Assembly (NCBI GenBank): GCA_010094025.1
Contig: ML991834.1
Coordinates: forward strand, 62,001 to 126,000
Length of the DNA stretch: 64,000 nucleotides
Source of the DNA: Viridothelium virens
Lineage: Eukaryota; Ascomycota; Dothideomycetes; Trypetheliales; Trypetheliaceae
Direction: 5' to 3'
This document shows, piece by piece, positions 25,001 through 35,300 of this stretch (positions are counted from its first letter, which is position 1; each line of letters opens with the position of its first letter). The notes below the pieces were generated by a model. That model was given only the letters and a program-made list of their open reading frames with translations. It did no database searches and was not told where the DNA came from. Made by a program: the position numbers and the translations under genes.

Positions 25001-26751
25001 CTTTTTGGGCTGATAAGTTCTTCGATTGAATTGATATCGGTTTCCGAAGAAGTTTTCACTGCATCAGTGACAATCTCAACAATTTGGTGCACATTGCCAA
25101 AGTTTCCGTTAGCGACTCTTGGGAGTCTATCTCGAATAGTGTTTGCGATTCGTAAGATTGTAGGGTCCTCACTGTTGAGATCTTCATGCCTTCGGATCTC
25201 AGCTTCAATATACCGCCTGATGTCTTGCTCGTTGTGATCTGCTACGTGAATTTTAAATATCGAAGAGGAAGACTCTGGAGGTATGTTCAGAGATTCGCTG
25301 ACATCTTCGCTGGTAGTAACAGCAATTCGAAAGTTGGGCGATTTGATTGCAACAAGAGCCTCGGAAAGTTGCTTTCCTTCGTCGGGTGGCAGCCGGTCCA
25401 CGCCGTCAAAGAAAAGCACGTATACCGCATCTAAGCTGCTCGGTAATTTGGGAGGGGGAAACAACTCCTTGACAAGATCGACCGCCGATATATCTTGGGT
25501 GAAGGACAATGCCTTGGATTTTAAATTCGACTCCAGATACTGCGCGTAAACAACGTCTTGAAGAGCGATCTGAATGACCATCAATTTGAGGGCTAAGATT
25601 GACAGACGGGAGCCTTTGCCGGCACCTTCTCTTGCTGATTTCTCGTTCCTTTCGAAACCATAATTTGCGCATGCCACTCTTCTGTACCCAGGCACGCTGT
25701 TGTCGTGAATGTCCTTTTGCTCATCTAGCATCGCTGACATAAGATGCGACTTCCCCGAGTTACCGTCACCGATCAACATCAACAGCGGATTCGTCTGAGA
25801 TTCAAAATCTCTCCACTTGTTATAGGCCTCAAGCTCTTTTAACCATGCGCCCGTACCCTCCAGGCGGTCCAGCCGTATTGACCTGAACTCTTTATCCGCA
25901 TCTGCATCGCGGTCGGAAGGAATACCAAGTTTGTCGCGGATGCGATCGATCCGCTCAGCAGAGTCTTTGCTCACTGCGGCCTTGATGATTCTAACATCTT
26001 CATGAGTAGCTGCCAGCTCTTCCGCGCTTTCTTCCATCAGCTTTTGACTTGTTTTCATGTTCTGTTTGAGGACCTCCACTCCTTTCTCAGTTTTGAGAGC
26101 ACTCTCCCAGGTCTCCCCGTCACAAATTCGACTTTGATACGCGATTAGCACTTTGAACTCCTCCAATTTGGCAAGGACTCCAGAGTCATTGTTGAAAAGG
26201 CCGACTTTGGTGCCATCTTTAATTCGACCCCATATTGAGCGGTTTAAGTGCTTGATGGAGATCGCACACATATCGACAAAACAGATCATCAGCTTGTGAA
26301 TGCATTTGCGCAAGTCATTGTCAACCTCAGTGAACTGCTCGACTCGGGAGAAAATCTTAAATTGTTTTGAGAATGTGGAGATTTCCCCAAACAAACGTTC
26401 AAGGTCTTCGTGGAATTTCGAAATCTTGGCGGGAATGTCCATCAACATCTTCGCTGCGCTGAAGCAAACGGTCGCAGGACCAAAGACGATGCTAGCACCC
26501 TGGGCTGCTATACCGCCGACAAGCTGAACGAATTCGAGCGCCCCACTGGCTATCGCTTTTAGCCGTTGCCGTTTGATTGAAGTATCGGCCTCCTCAGCAT
26601 CAGAACTTGTATCCAGCACTCCGACTGCTTCGCGCAGGCTCCGGATCTGGGATCTTTTGAGGCTCTTCTCTGTCATTCGCTCGAATCTTGTCTGTGCCTC
26701 GTCCCACATCTGCTGCAAACTCTTCTCATCTTCTCCGTGAAGGCTAGCCAT
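22087..26751 (-). CDS. STAND NTPase, Goodbye-NACHT-TPR architecture
   Basis: A single uninterrupted exon encodes 1554 residues from the ATG at 26749-26751 (MASLHGEDEK). Residues about 20-270 resemble the fungal Goodbye-type N-terminal domain (ALEFVQLVGGIAAQGASIVF, KISKFHEDLERLF). The nucleotide-binding module has a Walker A motif GDGNSGKS at 328-335 and a Walker B-like VYVLFFDGVD at 443-452. The middle and C-terminal parts are helical with TPR-like repeats (YLAYDLHKFAKENFLKAKTQ, NDLGNFDDSIGKLREAVKLE). A Cys/His cluster at 1398-1452 (CDGGCG, FCKVCADVQFEDAC, CSRDH) looks like a ZZ-type zinc finger. Such proteins are fungal NLR-like sensors that oligomerise on ligand binding; several act in heterokaryon incompatibility. 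The ligand is unknown. The frame looks intact. Confidence 0.88.
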   Translation of the reverse strand: MASLHGEDEKSLQQMWDEAQTRFERMTEKSLKRSQIRSLREAVGVLDTSSDAEEADTSIKRQRLKAIASGALEFVQLVGGIAAQGASIVFGPATVCFSAAKMLMDIPAKISKFHEDLERLFGEISTFSKQFKIFSRVEQFTEVDNDLRKCIHKLMICFVDMCAISIKHLNRSIWGRIKDGTKVGLFNNDSGVLAKLEEFKVLIAYQSRICDGETWESALKTEKGVEVLKQNMKTSQKLMEESAEELAATHEDVRIIKAAVSKDSAERIDRIRDKLGIPSDRDADADKEFRSIRLDRLEGTGAWLKELEAYNKWRDFESQTNPLLMLIGDGNSGKSHLMSAMLDEQKDIHDNSVPGYRRVACANYGFERNEKSAREGAGKGSRLSILALKLMVIQIALQDVVYAQYLESNLKSKALSFTQDISAVDLVKELFPPPKLPSSLDAVYVLFFDGVDRLPPDEGKQLSEALVAIKSPNFRIAVTTSEDVSESLNIPPESSSSIFKIHVADHNEQDIRRYIEAEIRRHEDLNSEDPTILRIANTIRDRLPRVANGNFGNVHQIVEIVTDAVKTSSETDINSIEELISPKSLENIDKTSERVIDELNEILNAQEIEQLNELLIWVIYGWNFMSVEELRAAGLLRTTKTPLQKLGNKIREKYASVLKIEPNEDGQEIVYMRNEGLESFIQNMERPKEGRDLEMSDDPKISMSITFHNVKMSKARRFLWDLSEKVTFDRFDFGAPSSEHDPKSRINANPADGYLTLTRRCLAILLRNTGDNILGRYAVQYLPGHLSELMDEVQSGTITLEERKEVVGDLVSVLQRPERLDRDLTDNFLRWGCWTDPAPFAAWLNDIDSTKHLKFADREWLNDIRSAQPELILHDIALMIARHWLLDTRWPTNISFQWIDQFLDATGRSIGEVDNSHMDSVDNAIVDLAPDAESPNQAMEADDVLPTAIAARIQRAIPWVEKEMPTRERSGLWYERLGSTYLAYDLHKFAKENFLKAKTQGYPSWRTSAGLASAYAYGDSDRKAAVNEIEFALTFFREEKDRSKKETEEFAKHLRIAARWQNDLGNFDDSIGKLREAVKLEPQSFASHNDLLKTYHHATQELEALNFLKEMIEDQNTHLNGIPLGSLYLEYATWFDPVESFEAIFRTAKDDDVSNVAFKALDDVLEHARSEKKDESLRQLLLCHGIVSARHSIAANRLETALSHWMECYELGRNFDAVFLPMSSRTAAGCIFNHHFSIAKRRLAANAEENGGPPRPVDSVFKLDGMFNNDVFRLPLARVYSLSGNNDLAKKLLLNDMRDGLDILSDEDPDNDYWGYYQIANISMHIGDDLNALSGYSLWGPSGRYTANLGKYDDVESTSKVGSKNSGTEQGPLRTDSWKAAVNDRSNGEADKAKDEPCKFSCDGGCGKTLKYADSLWFCKVCADVQFEDACFAKLQDGTLTQFQCSRDHAWLKVPSWVDEFKATGKDQVRVGGEMVGGKRIGGEIIPVSEWLDSIRAMWGIEKPTKKKEPEPELESGVRKNGTPNETPRQSLPSSPDPGHPMNSGGFGRASTFG

Positions 26752-27955
26752 GGTCGAACCACGAGAACGAATAGTCAATCGAGCGTTAAGACGGAGTCAG
26801 CGTCTTGGTCAGAGAATGTGTCATTCATGCTGGGTTCGTCTCCGGAATCGAAAAGTGTAGGAGATTCTTATGAAAACGTGCGGCTTAAAGGGCCTGGGCT
26901 GCCCTTGTCGATTCTGCCGTATCATGCTCTTCAGCCCTGACGTATCACGTCTGTGCAGCGTTCATCATTGGCAGCTGCAGTCAGGAGATTTGGTCAGATT
27001 GCCTCGTTGCCTAGTAGCCTCCGCAGAAACCATTTCTCATTAGACCCAAGCGTTCGTCGCAGCGAAGAGCTGCAGGGAGCCCACCATTCCTAAGCACACC
27101 GGTGCGAATCAATCTTCTTCAGCTCAAGCCATACAGCCGCAGCATCCATTGAATTGCTGCAGCCATCCGGAGACATCCTTGTCGAAGCTGCCCATTCGGG
27201 AGGCTCATGCATATTCAATGGCAGACAATGCAGCCTTGCAACGTTTTCAGCTTTGGAAGTAATCTCCTAGCCATGTAGGAACCAGGGAAGAGAGACTGAT
27301 GAAAATGTTGAGGCTTTAGAGGCGAAGACGTGACAGATACGAACTAGCCGCGTCGCAGCCAAATTGCGTCATATGCCCCAACCCGCCAAGCGTTGAAAGC
27401 CCATGTGAACATTGCCAAGAATTTGAAGGGCATCCTCTCGAAAGTAACTCCTATCAAGATGATAAGTATCTTTGAGTTGCATGCAACGTCTCGCCCAAGA
27501 ACTTGAATTACTTTAATTATGCCTTTCTCTGGATGGCTTGGAAAGGCTTATCCTAGTCTCTCCAAAGTAGAAGTTGTACACTCTCTTACAGGTCAGTCCT
27601 TCCGAAGTTCAGTTGTGGCCCAGCCGGAGGGTGCTTACGCAAAGTTAAGTATTGCCGAGTTACAAGGGGCCGCAATTGCTCATTTACTCGATCGCGAGCT
27701 CCCTCATGTTCACGGAGAAAGTCATCTATTTCGTCACAAAGTCAGCTCTTTCGATGCCTCCGACAGGTTCTCAGAATAAGAGACCTCGTTGCGTTGGCAC
27801 ACGATGGATTGACCAGCTTCTGGTGAGGCTATTGAAAAGACAGCTGGATATAATCATGCACTATGACGGAGAACTCCTAAGTAGGAACAAGTAGACCCTC
27901 GCCAATGATCCAATCATCGAATTATTCGACGGCAGGAGTATCTAGTAATTGCAAA
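26752..27955. other. Intergenic, one unrecognised frame
   Basis: This stretch is upstream of the STAND gene. A forward frame at 27519-27779 (86 codons, MPFSGWLGKAYPSLSKVEVV) may be coding but has no recognisable relatives and no clear gene structure. Otherwise nothing is seen. Confidence 0.3.
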
Positions 27956-28352
27956 ATGTCGATGACGAGTGTAGCCGCTCAGGTATGGGTTGCAAGGGTC
28001 AAAGTGTTATACTAATAAGCAGGAATCTAGTTCTGTTCCTTGGCTAGTGGAAGTTCCCGCAGAAGTCGAGGTCAAGATCTTCGATGACTGCAAAGTGCAG
28101 ATTGAGTTTCAATCTCGGATTGGATGTGATGTTTCGACTCCTATTTATGTCTCAATTGCTGTTGAGGACGACCTCACGGTCACAGTAGAGTCCGAACATG
28201 ACTACATCGCTTTCTCGCTTACAGGAAGTCGTGGCATAGGTTTGACTTTGAGTGAAAGACGGGTGCTCTTCGCTAAGTACTCTACTGGGGCGCCCTGCTC
28301 CAGGCTTTTCAGACCGCTCAGAGCTGGCTGGGTAGGAGGACTCCTGGTCTGA
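27956..28352 (+). CDS. Small hypothetical protein with a very short intron
   Basis: Two exons, 27956-27982 and 28023-28352, join in frame to give 118 residues. The start is MSMTSVAAQ; exon 2 continues ESSSVPWLVEVPAEVEVKIF with strongly alternating beta-strand-like sequence (STPIYVSIAVEDDLTVTVES). The intron would be only 40 nt but has a donor GTATGG and a textbook ACTAAT branch-site sequence 6-12 nt before the CAG acceptor. No family is recognised. The composition supports coding; the short intron is the main doubt. Confidence 0.45.
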
Positions 28353-29272
28353 TCTTAGCCAAGATGCTGGTAACGGCTGGGCTTGCCTGGGATGCCTGAC
28401 TTCTCATGCTTGAACATCGTCGTGTAGGATGATTTGGTTGGAGTTGGCCGACTGCCGAATACCAGGGGTCAAACCCTCCAAGTAGAGTACATACGTCTAG
28501 ATCTGCAAGACCGCCTATCGAACATAAAGCTTATACTCATAAGAAACACAGGCGCCCGCATCGACTTCGATTAGACATTCAAGATGCGTTTCAAGGTTGC
28601 GTAGCTGAAGATAGAATGGTCGATGGACTGATGTTCCTGGTTCTGTGGCACAGCCACACTACCTACGATACTCATTCTACAAATAAACATCACAGCCAGG
28701 CGATCATCATCCTTCCAGTGTTTCAGTTTTACACTATCTATGTAAGTGAGCGACCGGCACAGCAGTGAGGCTGCGGTTTGCAAAGCGCTCTTTGCTTGGG
28801 GGAGGCCCCAAAATCATTGCCTGACGGAAGCCTTCACCGATGCCGTTGGTCCTTCGCCTTCCCACAAATGTACTAGATTGTCAAGGCGCCTATTTCATCT
28901 AGAACTGGGCTGTGATTCTGGGAGCAGGCAGTGATGCTGGGGCCTCTCACATGAGTCTTAGGAGGTCGATCTTCTGGAGGCCTCCATTGTGCCACAGCGC
29001 TAATCCTGCGACAATTTACACAGCTCACTGCTGTCAATGCCGCATAGCCTCTGAGGCAGCTATGCGTAGAATGATCCCCTCTGTGATACAAGACTGAGAG
29101 TGTTCGCTGTGCCTTCGCCTCATTCATCCCCAAAGTCTTCTATCGGCCCTCCACAACTCAGACATCCGTACCTACTCATCATCTCTGCTCAAAAGATATA
29201 CATTGAATTCATCGTCGATCTCGCTATATCACGTCAAGCCAGCTCTACTACCAATAGTGACTTCGTTCTACG
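28353..29272. other. Intergenic, nothing identified
   Basis: Only short frames on both strands (for example 28873-29133 on the reverse strand). The last 150 bp before 29273 probably hold the promoter of the membrane-protein gene. Confidence 0.3.
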
Positions 29273-29893
29273 ATGGCGGCCATTAGTTTCATCGGGACTC
29301 TTGTCGCCCGCTTCTTCCAAATCCTTTTCGCCATCGTTGTCCTCGGTCTGTCTGTTACTATGGCAAAATGGCAACGCTTTGGTAGTCCGCCAGCCACGAC
29401 TGAGTACGGCGCTTTCTCCGGTGGATTTGCTTTCCTTGTCGGCCTGCTTGGTATCGTTGCGGTATTCCTCGACGCCATTCCCGCCATCATCGTCGCCGGT
29501 GCAGACGCCCTCGCTGCTATTCTCACACTTGCCGCAGGCATTGTAAGTCATCACCGCCAGTCTGTCTGGTCTGGACCGTGCTATCTTCTTCAAACAATTG
29601 ACCGAGGCTAACCTAAAAATCTTTGACAGGCCTACGTAGTAACGACGAGAGGCGTTAGTTGTGATAGCCTCGACGACACATCTACCAACAGCTTAATCAA
29701 CGGAGGCAGCGTGAATGTAAAAGACAGTCGCCCTATTGCTGGCTATGACACGCAGGACCAGCTTACTGGCCGCTGCAAGAAGGTCGAGGCTGACTATGTC
29801 TTCATGTTCCTCACCTTTGCATTATCGGCAATTCTGGTAGGATTAGGCTTGCTCACGAATGGGCGGCGGAGTGGCAGTAAAGCGATGGTATAA
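29273..29893 (+). CDS. Four-helix membrane protein (MARVEL-like)
   Basis: Two exons, 29273-29542 and 29630-29893, give 177 residues from the ATG at 29273 (MAAISFIGTLVARFFQILFA). Hydrophobic segments lie at about residues 5-28, 45-65, 70-90 and 155-172. The loop before the last helix carries two Cys residues (SCDSLD, GRCKKVEADY). This spacing and the helix pattern are those of fungal MARVEL-domain proteins such as Nce102 relatives, which sit in plasma-membrane or vesicle microdomains. The tail is short and basic (NGRRSGSKAMV). The specific role is not known. Confidence 0.75.
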
Positions 29894-30495
29894 GCTAGCC
29901 AAGATTTAGGTGGTTGGATGCACGGATTCTGCGAAGTTTGCGTGACAATCTTCGGGGTTCGCACCCTACGAGCAGGTGCTCGGCTGGTACCGTCGAATTC
30001 AAATTCATGAATTGTGTCACGACTTCTCTTGTCTCATACTTCTCTTGCGCATTAGAGCCAATATATCTGCTGTCAAATTAGCAGACTGAATCACAAGAAT
30101 CAACTGGGATTTTTTTCATATTATAAACCAGTCCAAGCCAGATCGGGTCTCGTCGTTTCCCTCGAATTTTCCGCAATAACTCTGCCCCTTCACTCTGCAG
30201 ACAGCTTTTACCGACCGGACTCCCCATCTATTACCACGGCAGTTATTGTCCGCCCGGATCATGGGACCGAAGAATAAGTACTGCAGCTTGTAGTGGTATA
30301 CTATTAACACTTTCTCGGGGTCGGGGCTAGGCTGCCCCAAAAGCGCAGCACAAGCCTCGAAGAGAAAAGCCGGGAGCTTGAACAGCTGATGTATTTGTTG
30401 CATACAATGCGTTCTGCACAGTCAAGCTTGGCAATAGCCTGATTAAGAAAATATCCACTCACCTCGTCTTTACGTCTCTCCACAATCTCTGCCTC
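29894..30495. other. Intergenic between convergent genes
   Basis: About 600 bp holding the 3' ends of the MARVEL-like gene (+) and the second SDR (-). A reverse frame at 30116-30403 (95 codons) is not recognised. No terminator-like structure is obvious. Confidence 0.3.
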
Positions 30496-31320
30496 TCACT
30501 CCGGGTACACCATTTTCCTTCCCACGCCGCCGTCCACCACCACCTCCGACCCAGTCACCCATTCCGCCCTCCTCAAGTACTCCACCGCCTCCCTCACATC
30601 CTCCACCATCCCCACCCTTCCCGCCCAGTGCCACTCATGATCCTCCTCTTTCAACTGCCCTGCCTCTTCCCACCCCTTCCCCTCCCTATCACTCGCCTCA
30701 CACTCATCCGCCACACTCACCCACCCCAGCACCACCGCATTGACCCGCACCCCCGTGCCCAACTCCGCCAAACTCGACGCCAACGCATGCGTCAGCCCCA
30801 GCAGACCCGCCTTGCTCGCCGCATACCCCTCACTATGCGGCTCCGACTGGTGCGCGCGAGTCGACGAGATGTTGACAATGCATCCCGCACGAGGTCGCGA
30901 GGGCGACTTCCGCAAAAGCGGGAGACACGCCTGGGACAGCAGCATCGGCGCCGTGAGGTTCGTCGCGAGGGTGTCGTTCCATTGCTGGAGGGTCAGGTCT
31001 TCGATGGTGGGGCCGAGCACGGTGGAGGTGTCGGCGGCGTTGTTGATGAGGACGTCGAGGTGGGAAGAGAAGACGTCGGCGGTGGTGGCTGCGGCGTCCT
31101 GGATGGCGGTGGGGTCGCGGAGGTCGCAGTGGAGGGAGAAGAAGGAGGAGGAGGAGCGGTAGGCGGAGAAAAGGGATTCGGTGTGGGAGAGCTCGGGGAC
31201 GTTGTTATCGAGGGCGATGACGCGGTGGCCTTTTTGGAGGAGGAGCCGGGTCAGGCCGCGGCCGATGCCCCGAGCGGCGCCGGTGATGAGGAAGTTCATT
31301 GAAGGGTCGGAGCCAAGCAT
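30496..31320 (-). CDS. Short-chain dehydrogenase/reductase (second SDR)
   Basis: A single exon encodes 274 residues from the first ATG (MLGSDPSMNFLITG); an internal ATG seven codons later would also fit. The Rossmann glycine motif TGAARGIGRG is at residues 14-23, followed by LINNAAD, the catalytic Ser in NISSTRAHQ, the YAASK active-site Tyr and Lys, and VVVDGGVG at the end. Length and motifs are normal for classical SDRs; the substrate is unknown. Base use is remarkable: the + strand is extremely C-rich over 30500-30900 and G-rich over 30960-31300, so the complementary strand also shows a long open frame (30628-31302) that is only a shadow. Confidence 0.87.
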   Translation of the reverse strand: MLGSDPSMNFLITGAARGIGRGLTRLLLQKGHRVIALDNNVPELSHTESLFSAYRSSSSFFSLHCDLRDPTAIQDAAATTADVFSSHLDVLINNAADTSTVLGPTIEDLTLQQWNDTLATNLTAPMLLSQACLPLLRKSPSRPRAGCIVNISSTRAHQSEPHSEGYAASKAGLLGLTHALASSLAELGTGVRVNAVVLGWVSVADECEASDREGKGWEEAGQLKEEDHEWHWAGRVGMVEDVREAVEYLRRAEWVTGSEVVVDGGVGRKMVYPE

Positions 31321-32350
31321 AGTATTAGGGAGGAAGAGGTTGAAGAGGTGGGTACCTACTAATGCTATTTTCTAGAAAGCAAACTTGAAATTAGACGAAT
31401 GTGGGATTGACACCGGCGTTTAATTGTCAGGTACCTTCGGCACTCGAGGAGAAGTACTTCGGTATATACGTCATTGTTCATAGGATTTAATTGCTGTCCT
31501 ACCTTACCGTACCCTTTGCAGCTCTTCATTACAATATCGCTGTCAGGAGCTTTCACCTTGATGTTTATACCAGTCTGGGTTATCAAAGCGTCAAATTTAT
31601 ATCCTTCGATAAATTGGCCGGATCCTGCGTGCAAAGATTCAGAGCGCTGTTCTATGCACCAGGAGATGACAGACTCCTTCAGCTCATCAATATGGCGTCG
31701 AAAACTGGCATTATACAGCAGGCTCGCCAGCTAGCGGGGCAAGGCTTAATTATGACTTCAACTTGTCTTCAACCATTTCGTTTAAGACCCTCTGGTAGAT
31801 GCTCAGGCACGAACATGTAATCGTACCTATTGGTCGAGCTGCGCTGGATTTCTTTTAAAGCTCCCAGGCTGAATCAGGAAGTGCACAACCTTTTGCTCAG
31901 CACCAATCGCCGATCGATGTTGTTGCCTTACTGTTCAGGACGAAAGATGGTGTGGCAAAAAGCACATTTGACCCGGGCGATGTCCAATCAAAACCATGTC
32001 GGGCGTTTCTCATACCTACCTACTTGCACCTTAGCTGGGCGGTTACGAGGCTCCCGTCTTAAAGCCCATGACACCCTGTTGTATATCGGTGAAAGAGGTC
32101 TCTACCGTCGCGTTGAGTACAGCCCCTCAGAGACTATGTTACCTCGAGAAGACGTCTAATTCGATTGACACTACTTTCATCGTCACCAACGATATCTCGA
32201 CACTCGACTTCACGGCTTCAGCCGAAATAGAAGCAGAGGCAGTGCCATGCTAGAGGTGGCCACGGAAGTACTAGGCGGATATTTCGAGATTTAGCCTCAC
32301 AGGCTCGAGCACAAAGAGAGCACAGAGTCCTACGTTCTGCACCACCGAGT
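31321..32350. other. Intergenic with unrecognised fragments
   Basis: About 1 kb. A reverse frame at 31365-31634 includes a protein-like run (VKAPDSDIVMKSCKGYGKVG), and a forward frame at 31830-32159 has 109 codons. Neither is recognised and both may be remnants. Confidence 0.3.
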
Positions 32351-35300
32351 ATGGACGACCGTTCATCTGCGTCTAATATACCACCGAACATGCTTGATTC
32401 TCGTAAAATTCTCGACCCTAATCACACCGCGGACATAGCCTACGAACATAGTACCGCTTCCGGATTTCCAGGGGAATCTAATTAGCAATCTTTTGACATA
32501 ACACATTCACAAAATGATCTCTTGACGGACTCAGTAAGTCCCCATTTCCTAAGCAATAATCGCTATTAACAATACCTAATAGCTTCAACTTGGTAATGAT
32601 CCGTATGGGAACTCATATCTTTCACCTTTTCCTCCGATCGAGCCTCATCCACAGACCCTTGATCTACCTTCGAAACCAATCTTTTCGTCGTACCAGGCTC
32701 TCCCACAATCAGCGATAAGTTCTAGTGCATTTGTTCCAGGCGGTGATGATGATATTATTTCGCCCGCTAATCATCTTGACATTAAGCATGCACCAACTGA
32801 AAATCTCAGCACCTCATCTGGACGTAGCAAGTTCAGTGTAATGGGAGTTGAATCGCAACAACCGTGGCAATCTTTTCCTCAAATTGCACCGAATCCTATG
32901 GGTGTCTTTGAGAAGTCCTCTTTAAAACGATCACGGTCTAGGGAAACCAGCCCAGAGGCCTTCCAGGGGCGAGGAAAATCGTCCTGTGTTAACAAGAGCG
33001 AGCTCGGCGAGGAAGATCAGCTACTCATGAAGCTCAAAGAAGAAGAGAAACTTTCATGGAATGATATATCTACAAGGTTTCGGTCTGACCTTGAGAAGAG
33101 CTATCGGGTACCCGCACTCCAGATGCGTTACAAGCGTCTGCATGAGCGGACGCGCGCCTGGACCGATACTGATATCAATGCGCTGAGAATGGCCTACGAG
33201 TACTGGGAGAAGAACAAGTTGGATATCATTAGCGACAAGGTGAGATACTCCATTAAAGTCTGTTGCAGCTCCTGAAATCACCCTATAGATGCTCGACTTT
33301 GGAGCCTCCGAACGATGGCCAGCAAAATTATGTGGCAGGAAATTACAAGAAATAGAACCTAGCTACGACCACATGGCCTCCTCTCTCACTACAGATTTCC
33401 GAGAGGATCCTGCTGGAGGTTACATGCCACACTTTCTTCGCATGGATGAACAAAAGGAGAGTATCTCAAATGAGCCGGCCTTTTCAGCTGATAGCTCTTT
33501 TGCTGCCAGTCGACAATACTTCAAATATGATGAGTATCCAGGTCTGCAACTCCTTGGGTTCGATGGATTCTTCTAATCCATCTTACCTACTGAAGGCTTT
33601 GGTTCAGGTGCTGGTGAAGGCCGCTTTACTCCTCATTCTCCGAGTCAGGGCAAAAAGAAATTGTCATCACTAGAACGAGACTTTGCATATTCTGACCAGT
33701 TCTCTGCACCCGGGGCGCTAAAATCAATCGAAGGCGGGCCTCCCAGTCAATCCAAAGACAAAAGAGCGATGATGAGGAAAGCGGCCTCAATGCCGAGCGC
33801 CCCCATCAGACCTGCAAACTTTGGACCAATGAGGAAGCCGGGACCTCGATCAACTGAAGCCACTCACGAGCCTCGACCTCCCATTGGCTCACCCTCTAAG
33901 GTCTCGCTGATGTCGGCAACGATCCAGCCAACCGTACCTGCACATTTTAGCGCTAAGACGAACTCCGGGTACGGATCCACATACATATCTCAAAATCAGC
34001 AGAGAATGAGAGAGATATCTGAAAAAGCATCTCGATTAATGGGCCGAAGAGCCACACCAATGGCCGAGGTATCTCCCAGGAAGCAAGAACTGGTTACTAA
34101 GATTGCAAATAATCTATTTACTTACGTTCGCTCCGAATTTGGCGACCATGAGAGCTTTAGCAGTGCGTGTATTTGCCTCCCTCACTTGTTACGTGGCTTT
34201 GCTCTGCAATCTGGACACGATGCATCGACTGGTTCCCATGGTATCATGGAGTCTCCTCAAAATTTTATCTACAGTCATGCAGGGTGAGTTTATCAGTATC
34301 TTCTTCCGATGCAAATACATGCAAGCATTTGTTCTCCCGGAGAGCCCAAATATCAGACTGCAATCTCTCATGTTTAAGAGTGGCTAAAATAGCCTGTGAG
34401 CAAATAGCATTCCGCCGATGATCAGAATAGCGATGAAGCAGAGAGGGCGTTTGTGATAAGTCATAGTGTCATTTCGTCCAAGTCTTGATCGGAGCAGTTT
34501 GGCAGGAATGCTCAAATCAACTATTTCGAGGACAATCATTCAAAGTTACCTTACGGCGGCTGGGGGGTTCCTCAACTGGTGATTAATACAATGTTACCTC
34601 AGATTAAATGTTATGACCTTATTGGTCCATGTTAACACCGCCTTAACATGGGCCAACATGGTCATAACACTAAAGTCGAAGTAACATTGTATTAATTATC
34701 AGTTGAGGAACGCCCAAGCCGCCGTAAGTAGTTTGTTATTCTCGGTTGATGAACATCGCTCTGAATTATGGTATCCTTGAGTTTGAAGCTAACCGAAGAG
34801 CATTATAGACCGATTACAGAAGCTTTCAAAGAGCTTTGGGCCTCTGAAGAAAATCGTGAACGGGAAATAGGCGACTTAAGTGCTGTATCTTCGCGGAGCC
34901 GAGTCCGTGACTGGTTGCAAGACCACAAAGCATCAGGGGAGGATGCTGAAACTTCGGAAATTAATCGAGTCGGTAGACTTCCCAGCAGCCCGAAGCCTGC
35001 TGTCTCTGAAGAAGATTCTAGTCTTTTTAACGGTCTAATCTCAGATCGAGTAGCCAACCAATGGCTACTCAAAAATTTGCACAAAGAAATCCTCATGGCA
35101 CCAGCAGATCCAGACTTGGTGGGAGATCTACGATGCCGGATATTCGAATTCATTTCAGGAGGTGATGCAAGCAACATTAGCTACATTTCAGCGGCTAGAA
35201 CCTCCCTAGGGTTTCGTCTAGATTGGCACCTACTTGCCTTCGTTCAAGAGCAGAATTATCCAGGGCTCCCACACGAAGCCATTGGGAAGGCGATCACGTT

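Noticed and set aside
30628-31302. Long forward frame of 224 codons rich in Arg, His and Gly
   Set aside because: It is the antisense shadow of the second SDR, produced by the strong C/G strand bias. It has low-complexity composition and no domain.
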